In this document: positions 1-5,086 of the stretch, piece after piece | Position numbering within the stretch: the stretch's first letter is position 1 | Layout: each line of letters opens with the position of its first letter | Assembly: GCA_026706505.1 (NCBI GenBank) | Contig: JAPOYQ010000240.1 | Span: forward strand, 1 to 5,086 | Direction: 5' to 3' | DNA from: Gemmatimonadota bacterium | GTDB taxonomy: Bacteria; Latescibacterota; UBA2968; UBA8231 | Length of the DNA: 5,086 bases | Translations under genes and position numbers: made by a program | Notes under the pieces: generated by a model | Database searches by the model: none | The model's input: the letters and a program-made list of their open reading frames with translations, nothing else | Told to the model about the DNA's origin: nothing

Positions 1-370
1 TCTCGCTAAAAGAATTGACCTTTTTTAGCAGAGACACCTCACTGTGAGATTCGATCTTTTGCCCAACTCCTTCGCGAAGAGTCTGGCCAAAAGTCGCACA
101 GACCTGAGCCAATATGCCAATTCCTACAAATCCTATGAGGAAATTTAAAAATGTATTAGGATCCGTAGGTTGTTCAGGAGCGGTAAGGACATCAACAACA
201 TATTTAGCTAACCATAGTGATAAAAAAGGAAGGGTAGCCTCTAGCGTACAAAGAAAAAAAAGTGCAGTGACAGACAATCTCTCTAACGAGAATATGTATC
301 TCAATATCTCAACGGTAATTTTTATGGTTGTACTTGCTTTTTTAAAACCATCTATTATCGAGCTTATCAT
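1..370 (-). CDS. ABC transporter, N-terminal transmembrane part (partial, runs off left edge)
   Basis: Reading the minus strand from the ATG at 370-368 gives 123 uninterrupted codons to the window edge. Two hydrophobic stretches are visible, about residues 33-55 (SVTALFFLCTLEATLPFLSL and onward) and 74-95. A polar helix follows (REGVGQKIESHSEVSLLKKV), as expected for the first coupling region of an ABC exporter membrane domain. A short amphipathic lead before TM1 and an acidic/proline loop between TM1 and TM2 also fit. The start is supported by an in-frame TGA directly upstream, a GGAG ribosome site at 380-377 (6-base spacing) and a promoter-like pair at 446-419. The ATP-binding domain, if fused, lies outside the window, so substrate and direction cannot be read. 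The gene is AT-rich, unlike everything to its right. A 95-codon plus-strand ORF over the same bases is its antisense shadow. Family call fairly sure; subfamily unknown. Confidence 0.75.
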   Translation of the reverse strand, partial: MISSIIDGFKKASTTIKITVEILRYIFSLERLSVTALFFLCTLEATLPFLSLWLAKYVVDVLTAPEQPTDPNTFLNFLIGFVGIGILAQVCATFGQTLREGVGQKIESHSEVSLLKKVNSFSE

Positions 371-418
371 TCACCACTCCAAGAAGTTTGAAGTCGCGTA
401 AGATCGGGCGGATGTGAT

Positions 419-446
419 AAGATAAGAAGACTTGACAAATTGTCAA
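419..446 (-). promoter_or_regulatory. Predicted sigma-70-type promoter of the ABC transporter gene
   Basis: On the minus strand TTGACA (446-441) is a perfect -35 match. A 16-base spacer leads to TATCTT (424-419), which matches the -10 consensus at 4 of 6 bases. Transcription would begin near 412, giving a leader of about 40 bases before the ATG at 370 with GGAG at 380-377. The AT-rich setting supports it. No transcript data are available, so this is a sequence prediction. Confidence 0.5.
432..446. promoter_or_regulatory. Perfect 7+1+7 palindrome, candidate operator
   Basis: TTGACAA, one central A, then TTGTCAA: seven perfectly paired positions per arm. Each arm contains TTGACA reading outward, so the palindrome is also a back-to-back pair of -35 hexamers. 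A protein dimer bound here would cover the -35 of the ABC transporter promoter. No regulator gene is visible in the window. The arrangement is seen directly; operator function is inferred. Confidence 0.4.
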
Positions 447-485
447 TAAGTATTTATTTATAAATGACTTACGTACAAATATCCC

Positions 486-514
486 TTGACAAAAGCAAAA
501 ACAATCATTATTTT
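486..514 (+). promoter_or_regulatory. Predicted plus-strand promoter ahead of the terminator and the CocE gene
   Basis: TTGACA (486-491), a 17-base spacer and TATTTT (509-514, 4 of 6 matches to the -10 consensus) form a well-spaced promoter pair. Transcription would start near 521, only about 15 bases before the terminator stem. The palindrome's plus-facing TTGACA (432-437) has a weaker partner, TATTTA, at 455-460, also 17 bases away. I see no convincing promoter between the terminator and base 651, so this is the nearest candidate for driving the CocE gene. The region is very AT-rich, so chance matches are a real risk. Confidence 0.4.
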
Positions 515-535
515 TATTTATAGAATTACAACGAC

Positions 536-571
536 AAAGGGAGCCCCGATTCGGTCGGCAGCTCCCTTTTT
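536..571 (+). terminator. Rho-independent terminator upstream of the CocE gene
   Basis: Nine-base arms AAAGGGAGC (536-544) and GCTCCCTTT (561-569) pair perfectly, and CCGA (546-549) with TCGG (555-558) can extend the stem inward. The 3' arm runs into five T residues (567-571), giving plus-strand polarity. The minus-strand reading lacks a clean U tract. No plus-strand gene ends just before it. It therefore either stops stray transcription from the left or acts on the short transcript from the promoter-like pair at 486-514. Confidence 0.8.
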
Positions 572-585
572 GCGGCCTAAAAAAA

Positions 586-654
586 ATGATCAACAGTAAG
601 ATGACTTCCGGCGAAGACCTGCTCGGGACCATCGATACGGAGCCAATGCGATGA
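586..654 (+). CDS. Possible 22-codon leader ORF overlapping the CocE start
   Basis: An ATG at 586 opens 22 codons (starting MINSKMTSGEDLLG) and ends at the TGA at 652-654. That TGA overlaps the ATG of the CocE gene at 651 as ATGA, the arrangement typical of translational coupling. An internal ATG at 601 could give a 17-residue version. No convincing ribosome site precedes either ATG, and a run of A lies just before the first. I recognise no homology. It may be an authentic coupled leader peptide or a chance ORF in the 5' leader. Confidence 0.25.
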   Translation: MINSKMTSGEDLLGTIDTEPMR

Positions 655-2369
655 GCGGTGCCCTAGGAATTCTCACCGAACCCAATGTTCAAGTGCCCAT
701 GCGCGACGGCGTCCACATGGCGGCGCACGTGTTCCGCCCCGACGCCGACGGCCGGTTTCCAGGTATCCTGCTGCGCACGCCATATGACCGCCCAAAGTCT
801 GGATTCGAGCGATACGTGCGCGCCGGGTACGCCGTAGTCTCCATGGACTCGCGCGGCCGCTACGGCTCCGAAGGCGACTGGGTGCCGTTCACCGAAGAAC
901 ACACGGGCGACGCCGAGGACGGCTACGACTCCGTGGAGTGGCTGGCGGCACAGCCCTGGTGCGACGGCAACGTCGGCACCCTCGGAGCCTCGTACAACGC
1001 TTGGATGCAGTGGCAGCTAGCCAAGCTGCGCCCTCCTCATCTAGTCGCCATGTGTGCATACACCATCCCACTAGAATTGACCGAAGTCGATTGGCCGGGC
1101 GGCTTCCGGCCGGGGCGGCGTATCAAGTGGTGGCTCACCTCCATGGCACCGGACCTGCGCCGCCGCCATGGACTGCCACCGCCCCACACGCCAGAGCAAG
1201 CGCGGCAGGAATGGGACAAGATCGCCGGCGAAGGCCACTGGATCGGCTACCTGCCGTGGCTCGACTTCACCCGCCACTTGCCGCCGGGACTGGCAGAGTA
1301 CGCAAAGGATTGGCTCGAACACCCGAACCGGCGGGCCTGGAAATTCGACGAGGTACACAAGGAAGTAGCCGTACCAAACCTCGACTTCAGCGGCTGGTAC
1401 GATCATTGCAACGGCTCGATGCAGCACCTACAGCTCATGCAGCGCCACGGTCGCACCGAGCAGGCGCGGTCGCAGACGAAGCTCATCGCCGGCCCGTGGA
1501 ATCACCCGAGTCTCGGTAGCCGCATAGTAGCCGGGTTTGACTTCGGGCCACAGGCCGATCTCGACCTGCCGGACCTAATCATCCGCTGGTTCGACCACTG
1601 GCTCAAGGGGATAGACAACGGCATTGACCGCGAGCCAGCGGTGCGCTATTTCGCAATGGCCGGACGGCAGGGTCAATGGCGCTTAGCCGACACTTGGCCG
1701 CCAGCCGACGCGACGCCCTGTGAGTACCTGTTGAGCAGCAATGGCGACGCCAAGTTTGGCGGTTCCGGCCGGCTATCGATCAACGGCGAGCACACCAACG
1801 CTGAAGCGGACCACTTCGACTACGATCCCCACAATCCCGTGCCAACGCTGTGGACGCGGGAGTGGTTCACGGGGCCAGCAGACCGCCGCCGACTAGAAGG
1901 ACGCGGCGACATCCTCTGCTACCGCTCGGAGCCGCTGACTGACGCCGTAGAGATCGCCGGTTATCCAGAAGTCGTGCTCTTCGTCAGTTCGTCGGCACCG
2001 GACACGGATTTCTTCGCGCGGCTGGTGGACGAGCACCCACCCGCAGGAGAAACAACGAGCGGCTCAGCGCCGGAGATGTGCTACGGCATGGTGCGCGCCC
2101 GCCACCGCAACTCCCTCGACGTCGAAGAGCTGCTGACACCCGGAGACGTGGTAGAGCTCCGCATCCGCATGGGGCCGACGGCCTGCCGCTTTGAGCCGGG
2201 CCATCGCATCCGCCTAGAAATCACGTCTAGCGACTTCCCCAACCACGACCGCAATCACAACACCGGCAAGAACGACCTAGCCGACACCGAGCTAGTCGTG
2301 GCGACCAACGCCGTGCATCACTCGGCAGCGCATCCTTCGCGACTAGTACTGCCCGTGTCCGAGGGGTAA
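651..2369 (+). CDS. CocE/NonD family hydrolase (X-Pro dipeptidyl-peptidase S15-like)
   Basis: A serine hydrolase of the CocE / X-Pro dipeptidyl-peptidase superfamily; members cleave esters or amides (cocaine esterase, alpha-amino-acid ester hydrolases, prolyl dipeptidyl-peptidases). The triad is readable: Ser114 in GTLGASYNAW, Asp251 in SGWYDHCNG and His285 in GPWNHPS, at spacing close to Rhodococcus CocE. Tyr45 in TPYDR sits where CocE has its oxyanion-hole tyrosine. Residues ~10-130 and ~240-330 form the alpha/beta-hydrolase fold, ~130-240 the helical cap, and ~365-572 the C-terminal beta-sandwich, ending in the typical HPSRLVLPV. At 572 residues it is full length, with no signal peptide, so probably cytoplasmic. 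The ATG at 651 has GGAG at 639-642 (8-base spacing); an in-frame TAA at 597 limits longer starts. The plain x-S-Y-N-A nucleophile elbow replaces the more usual G-x-S-Y-x-G. The Leu codon CTA is used often. Family sure; substrate unknown. Confidence 0.93.
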   Translation: MSGALGILTEPNVQVPMRDGVHMAAHVFRPDADGRFPGILLRTPYDRPKSGFERYVRAGYAVVSMDSRGRYGSEGDWVPFTEEHTGDAEDGYDSVEWLAAQPWCDGNVGTLGASYNAWMQWQLAKLRPPHLVAMCAYTIPLELTEVDWPGGFRPGRRIKWWLTSMAPDLRRRHGLPPPHTPEQARQEWDKIAGEGHWIGYLPWLDFTRHLPPGLAEYAKDWLEHPNRRAWKFDEVHKEVAVPNLDFSGWYDHCNGSMQHLQLMQRHGRTEQARSQTKLIAGPWNHPSLGSRIVAGFDFGPQADLDLPDLIIRWFDHWLKGIDNGIDREPAVRYFAMAGRQGQWRLADTWPPADATPCEYLLSSNGDAKFGGSGRLSINGEHTNAEADHFDYDPHNPVPTLWTREWFTGPADRRRLEGRGDILCYRSEPLTDAVEIAGYPEVVLFVSSSAPDTDFFARLVDEHPPAGETTSGSAPEMCYGMVRARHRNSLDVEELLTPGDVVELRIRMGPTACRFEPGHRIRLEITSSDFPNHDRNHNTGKNDLADTELVVATNAVHHSAAHPSRLVLPVSEG

Positions 2370-2372
2370 CAT

Positions 2373-3476
2373 TCAAGAAGCCTGCAACCGCCGCACCCGC
2401 GCCGGCGTGTGGTCCTGGGAGATCTCCGAGGAGAGAATGCCCAACGAACGGTCTTCTAGCGGCAAATCCACGCGGACAAAACCGTCGCGATGCGATTGAC
2501 GCAGGGCAATGGCCACTTCGAGGGCGGCCCGGCCATCGTCGCCCGAGCAGCGCGGATCCGATCCCGTCTCAATGGCCTGAATCAGATCCTCCACAATGGT
2601 CAGACCCATGCCCTGGATGTGCGTCGGATAGGGAAAGGGCACGTACGCGGGCACGCCGCGTCCCCTATTGCCACCCGGAGCCGTGCGGATGTACTCCATT
2701 TGCGTGCAATTGGCTATGGATCGGATGCGGCCCTCAGTGCCAATGACGTCAATTTCCCAAGCCGCAACCCCGGTAGGAGTGGCGCGGATAAAGGCGCGCA
2801 CGCCATTGTCAAAGACGAGGTAGCCATTGCCCTGCGGGTCGGTCTCGCCCTCGGCCGCGGCGTCCGATTCCATTTCGCCAAAAACCCACTCGACCTGACC
2901 CCCGGCCATGTAGCGCACAATGTCGAGTAGATGGCTGCCATTGTGTGACAAGCCGCACTGGGCATAGCCGGTCACTTGGAGGATTTGCCCTAGCTCTCCT
3001 TTGTCAATGAGGTCGCGGGCCTGACTGAAGAACGGATTCCAGCGGCGGGCGCAGTTGATGGCCAAGGCCGTGCCGTGTTGGCGGCAGGCTTCGACCATAG
3101 CGTCGGCTTCCGCCAAGGTCAGGGCAATGGGCTTTTCCGCCCATACGGCCTTGACGCCAGCGCGGGCGCAGTCCTCGACGATCTGCGAGCGAATGCGGGC
3201 CGTGGTGCAGACGCTGACCAAGTCGAGGTTTTCTCGCTCCAGCATTTGGCGATAGTCGCTGTAGAGATGGTCTTGCTCCAGCCCCCAGCGGTCGCCGAAA
3301 ATGGCGCGTTGTTCGTCGTGCGGATCGGCTCCGGCCACCAGTTCCGTATGGGGCGAAGCGCAGTACGAGGGGGCGTGGCAATAGGGCAGAAAAATGGATC
3401 CTCCCTCGGTCATTTCATCGTCGAACGTGCTGCCCATGCGGCCCAAGCCGATAACGGCGGCGCGATACGTAGTCAT
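2373..3476 (-). CDS. Gfo/Idh/MocA family NAD(P)-dependent oxidoreductase
   Basis: 367 residues, the usual length for this family of sugar, inositol and related dehydrogenases. The N-terminal Rossmann fold shows the dinucleotide motif GLGRMG (10-15). Asp51 at the end of the second strand (VAGADP) may influence NAD versus NADP preference. The family signature EKP is at 114-116 (WAEKPIALTL); its lysine is the usual catalytic/cofactor contact. The C-terminal alpha/beta domain has the GSHLLD motif (180-185), with His182 the likely proton-relay residue and Asp185 its partner. The ATG at 3476 follows AGAGGAG (3486-3480), whose GAGG core lies 5 bases away. It is the last gene of the minus-strand cluster, 43 bases after the metallophosphoesterase stop, with a repeat in that gap. 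No signal peptide, so cytoplasmic. The extra PYCHAPSY segment after the dinucleotide loop resembles a subgroup I cannot tie to a substrate. Confidence 0.92.
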   Translation of the reverse strand: MTTYRAAVIGLGRMGSTFDDEMTEGGSIFLPYCHAPSYCASPHTELVAGADPHDEQRAIFGDRWGLEQDHLYSDYRQMLERENLDLVSVCTTARIRSQIVEDCARAGVKAVWAEKPIALTLAEADAMVEACRQHGTALAINCARRWNPFFSQARDLIDKGELGQILQVTGYAQCGLSHNGSHLLDIVRYMAGGQVEWVFGEMESDAAAEGETDPQGNGYLVFDNGVRAFIRATPTGVAAWEIDVIGTEGRIRSIANCTQMEYIRTAPGGNRGRGVPAYVPFPYPTHIQGMGLTIVEDLIQAIETGSDPRCSGDDGRAALEVAIALRQSHRDGFVRVDLPLEDRSLGILSSEISQDHTPARVRRLQAS

Positions 3477-3495
3477 GGTCTCCTCTGGCGTTTTG

Positions 3496-3516
3496 ATAGA
3501 AGTGGGATTTTACTAT
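3496..3516. repeat. 21-bp intergenic repeat, copy 1
   Basis: Plus-strand reading ATAGAAG, TGGGATT, TTACTAT. It differs at one base (3510) from the copy at 4380-4400. On the minus (gene) strand it begins three bases after the metallophosphoesterase stop and ends about 20 bases before the oxidoreductase ATG. The outer sevens form an imperfect inverted repeat (ATAGaAG against CTACTAT in copy 2; here the innermost pair is G-T). Function unknown. Confidence 0.7.
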
Positions 3517-3519
3517 TGA

Positions 3520-4353
3520 TCAGAAGGTCGCTCCCCGGGGCGCCAAGGTCACTTCCCGCAGATAGGCGCCGATACCCCGCTGGCGGTCCCACTGCTGCGG
3601 GTACCCCAGGGACACCTCTCGGAAAGGCACGCCGTCAAGCCAATGGGTGCCCCGAATGTGGAGGTGGCCGTACACCACTGCGCACGCGTTGAAGCGGCGG
3701 TGCCAACCCCGGGTCCGGCGGGTCCCGCACCACGGAGTGAATCGGGGAACCCGTGGCAGCACGGCGTGTTGTTCTTCGAGCGGAAAGTGATTGATCAGGA
3801 CCTTGGGAAGATCCGCAGGATACGACGCGAGCCGAGTGGCGGTACCCTTGCAGCGTGCGGCGCACCACGATTCCCGATCCGGAAACGGATCGGGATGCAG
3901 CATCATTTCGTCGGCGCAGGCAGCGCCGGTTTCCCGGGCCCACCCAACTACCTCGTCACGCCGGACGTGCCGGGGCCGGAAGCTGTAGTCGTAGAGCAGG
4001 AACAGCGGCGCGATCAGAACCGGCCCGGCCCGATGTTCAACCACCGGGTAGGGATCCTCCGGGGTGAGAACACCGTGGAAGCGAGCAATCTGGACGAGCT
4101 GCTCGTAGAGCGCGACGCCGCGAAGTCCGTGAGTCGCGTTGGGAGTTGTCCAGAGTTCGTGGTTTCCGGGAACCCAGACGATCCGGCGGAACTTCGGAGT
4201 CAGTTGCCGAAAGCACCAGTCAAGCCGCCGCGGACCGTCGGTAACGTCTCCCGCCAAGATCAGCCAGTCCTCGGAAAAGGCCGGAAAACTCTCCAGCACT
4301 TCGCGATTTTCCGGATGGGAAAGATGCATGTCTGACAGCGTCCATAAACGCAA
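3520..4353 (-). CDS. PptH-like metallophosphoesterase (calcineurin-like)
   Basis: A calcineurin-like phosphoesterase with all family metal motifs. Numbered from the longest frame (TTG at 4374) these are SDMHLS (Asp15, His17), LAGDVTD (Asp43), PGNHE (Asn71, His72), NHFPL (His196) and GHLH (His237, His239). The segments LLYDYSFRP, INHFPL, WCGT..T..WH.R, VVYGHLHI and EVSLGYP..W.R match, from memory, the mycobacterial Rv2795c/PptH family, which hydrolyses 4'-phosphopantetheine from carrier proteins and there neighbours pptT. No PptT-like gene is visible here. Mycobacterial PptH has a longer C-terminal tail, lacking here. I chose the TTG at 4353 (giving MRLWTLSDMHLS) because this family commonly begins right before the D-x-H strand and AGGACGG (4367-4361) precedes it. 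The TTG at 4374 adds seven residues but abuts the repeat and lacks a ribosome site. Cytoplasmic. Enzyme class sure; substrate inferred. Confidence 0.9.
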   Translation of the reverse strand: MRLWTLSDMHLSHPENREVLESFPAFSEDWLILAGDVTDGPRRLDWCFRQLTPKFRRIVWVPGNHELWTTPNATHGLRGVALYEQLVQIARFHGVLTPEDPYPVVEHRAGPVLIAPLFLLYDYSFRPRHVRRDEVVGWARETGAACADEMMLHPDPFPDRESWCAARCKGTATRLASYPADLPKVLINHFPLEEQHAVLPRVPRFTPWCGTRRTRGWHRRFNACAVVYGHLHIRGTHWLDGVPFREVSLGYPQQWDRQRGIGAYLREVTLAPRGATF

Positions 4354-4360
4354 AAGATTA

Positions 4361-4367
4361 CCGTCCT
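4361..4367 (-). promoter_or_regulatory. Ribosome-binding site that favours the TTG start at 4353
   Basis: AGGACGG on the minus strand lies 7 bases before the TTG at 4353-4351. The alternative upstream TTG (4374-4372) is preceded by TATACAAA with no purine-rich Shine-Dalgarno, because the repeat occupies that position. This decides for the shorter product, but the evidence is moderate. Confidence 0.4.
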
Positions 4368-4379
4368 GGGACAATTTGT

Positions 4380-4400
4380 ATAGAAGTGGGATTCTACTAT
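4380..4400. repeat. 21-bp intergenic repeat, copy 2
   Basis: Plus-strand reading ATAGAAG, TGGGATT, CTACTAT, matching copy 1 at 20 of 21 bases. On the gene strand it starts 12 bases after the sulfatase stop and precedes the metallophosphoesterase start. Both copies are followed on the minus strand by CAAA (after one extra A in this copy), so the conserved unit may be about 25 bases. The arms form a 7-bp imperfect inverted repeat with one A-A mismatch and a 7-base loop. There is no T run, so it is not a standard terminator. Confidence 0.7.
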
Positions 4401-4412
4401 CGCGTACTTAGC

Positions 4413-5086
4413 TCATAGATAGGAATAAGTCGCTTCTGGATCGTAGTCCGGCAGCAGCGCGTCATGGGGTTGGCCGGGGATCAAGCGCGTGTCATCCACA
4501 AAACCTTCCGGTCGGTCTTTGAGGAATTCGCTGAGGCGATTTCGCCAAGGTTGCATTCTAGTCTCAGCGTCGGATTCACGAGACAAGTCGCGCATTTCCT
4601 GGGGATCTTCGTCCAAGTCAAAAAGGTGTTCTTGGCCCGTCTGCGAATACCAGATGTATTTGCAGCGCCCATCAGTGACATAGTGATTGCCGTGGTCGCG
4701 AGCGTAACACCCAGCGTGTTCTCCGTGGAGAAATTCCCTGACGCCGCCGGCATCGCCCTGCATGACGGGCAGAAGGCTTTTGCCCGTGCAGGTATCGGGA
4801 ACGTCGATGCCAGCCGCAGCGAGAATGGTAGGCATAATGTCCTGGATGCCGACGGGACTTTGGCAAGTGACTTCTTCGGGATAGTCCCAATTTTTTGGTG
4901 CGCGCATGAAAAATGGAACTCGGGCCGACGCTTCGTAGGGCCAAGTTTTGCGAAAGAGGTTGTGGTCGCCCAGCATTTCGCCGTGGTCGGAGGTGAAGAT
5001 GACTAAGCAGTTGTCGAGACCACCGGTAAACTGAATGAGGCGGCCGATCTGGTCGTCTATAAAGTTGATCATGCCGTAATAAGCCG
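4413..5086 (-). CDS. Sulfatase (type I, alkaline-phosphatase superfamily), C-terminal part
   Basis: The reading frame is open to the right edge: codons for AYYG precede the Met at 5072, which is therefore internal (AYYGMINFIDDQIGRL is the conserved mid-sulfatase helix). TSDHGEMLGDH carries the conserved Asp-His metal ligands. RKTWPYEASARVPFFMRAP supplies the sulfate-contacting lysine and the R-V-P element. The C-terminal subdomain follows with GKSLLPVMQGD, LHGEH, YVTDGRCKYIWY and LFDLDEDPQEMRDL, typical of choline-sulfatase- and arylsulfatase-like enzymes acting on sulfate esters. The N-terminal C-x-P-S-R segment that matures to formylglycine, and any signal peptide, lie outside the window, so location and substrate cannot be told. 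It is the first visible gene of the minus-strand cluster; the next begins 38-59 bases after its TGA. About 224 codons are visible of a usual ~450-550. Confidence 0.92.
   Translation of the reverse strand, partial: AYYGMINFIDDQIGRLIQFTGGLDNCLVIFTSDHGEMLGDHNLFRKTWPYEASARVPFFMRAPKNWDYPEEVTCQSPVGIQDIMPTILAAAGIDVPDTCTGKSLLPVMQGDAGGVREFLHGEHAGCYARDHGNHYVTDGRCKYIWYSQTGQEHLFDLDEDPQEMRDLSRESDAETRMQPWRNRLSEFLKDRPEGFVDDTRLIPGQPHDALLPDYDPEATYSYL

Noticed and set aside
114..401. 95-codon plus-strand ORF with a hydrophobic C-terminal stretch
   Set aside because: It lies opposite the ABC transporter reading frame, has no ribosome site I can see, and the minus-strand product matches a known fold pattern with proper start signals.
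504..590. Inverted repeat ATCATTATTTTT (504-515) against AAAAAAAATGAT (579-590) flanking the terminator
   Set aside because: The 11/12 match is dominated by A and T runs, and the left arm lies before the predicted transcription start. Low complexity is a sufficient explanation.
342..632. 96-codon minus-strand ORF across the control region
   Set aside because: It spans the terminator hairpin, promoters and palindrome and resembles no protein family. It overlaps the better supported ABC transporter start.
938..1519. 193-codon plus-strand ORF inside the CocE gene
   Set aside because: Alanine/arginine/proline-rich shadow of a GC-rich gene in another frame. The CocE frame has clear catalytic motifs throughout this stretch.
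3075..3692. 205-codon plus-strand ORF spanning the oxidoreductase start and the intergenic gap
   Set aside because: It crosses the oxidoreductase start, the repeat and the end of the metallophosphoesterase without recognisable motifs. Best explained as antisense openness.
3643..4335. 230-codon plus-strand ORF opposite the metallophosphoesterase
   Set aside because: Antisense shadow in GC-rich DNA. The minus strand carries every metal-binding motif of the family, and the plus product has no recognisable motif.
4329..4374. Metallophosphoesterase start at the ATG encoding Met16 (SDMHLS)
   Set aside because: It would remove Asp15, the first metal ligand of the D-x-H motif, so a start upstream is required.
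4413..5072. Sulfatase gene starting at the ATG at 5072
   Set aside because: This would begin inside the conserved AYYGMINFIDDQIGRL segment and lack the catalytic N-terminal half. The frame is open to the window edge, so it is a partial gene.

Overview
The window has two compositional halves. The first ~540 bases are AT-rich, about 36% GC by hand count. From about base 600 to the end the DNA is GC-rich, near 60% in the stretch I counted. The gene set is a CocE-type alpha/beta hydrolase, a Gfo/Idh/MocA oxidoreductase, a type I sulfatase and a metallophosphoesterase resembling actinobacterial PptH. This suggests a moderately high-GC, metabolically versatile environmental bacterium. Sulfatases and Gfo/Idh/MocA proteins in number are typical of uncultured marine or sponge-associated lineages such as Poribacteria, Latescibacterota and Entotheonella-like bacteria. 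That placement is inference; there is no rRNA or other marker gene here.

Layout. (1) Bases 1-370, minus strand: the N-terminal 123 codons of an ABC-exporter-type transporter subunit that runs off the left edge. (2) Bases 371-650: an AT-rich divergent control region. It holds a perfect TTGACAA-A-TTGTCAA palindrome with -35-like hexamers facing both ways, a second plus-strand promoter-like pair, a strong intrinsic terminator just downstream of it, and a possible 22-codon ORF whose stop overlaps the next start. (3) Bases 651-2369, plus strand: a complete CocE/NonD hydrolase of the X-Pro dipeptidyl-peptidase superfamily, with its full catalytic triad. (4) Bases 2373-5086, minus strand: a likely three-gene operon, transcribed from sulfatase (C-terminal part only) through the PptH-like metallophosphoesterase to the Gfo/Idh/MocA oxidoreductase. 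It meets the CocE gene tail to tail with three bases between the stop codons.

The most unusual non-coding signals are a 21-bp repeat (20/21 identical) found once in each of the two intergenic gaps of the minus-strand cluster, and the promoter-then-terminator arrangement ahead of the CocE gene. The three minus-strand genes do not form a pathway I recognise. Sulfatase plus oxidoreductase suggests breakdown of sulfated sugars or small organosulfates. The metallophosphoesterase resembles the enzyme that removes 4'-phosphopantetheine from carrier proteins, and its place here is unexplained. I see no CRISPR array, tRNA, rRNA, transposase or integrase.
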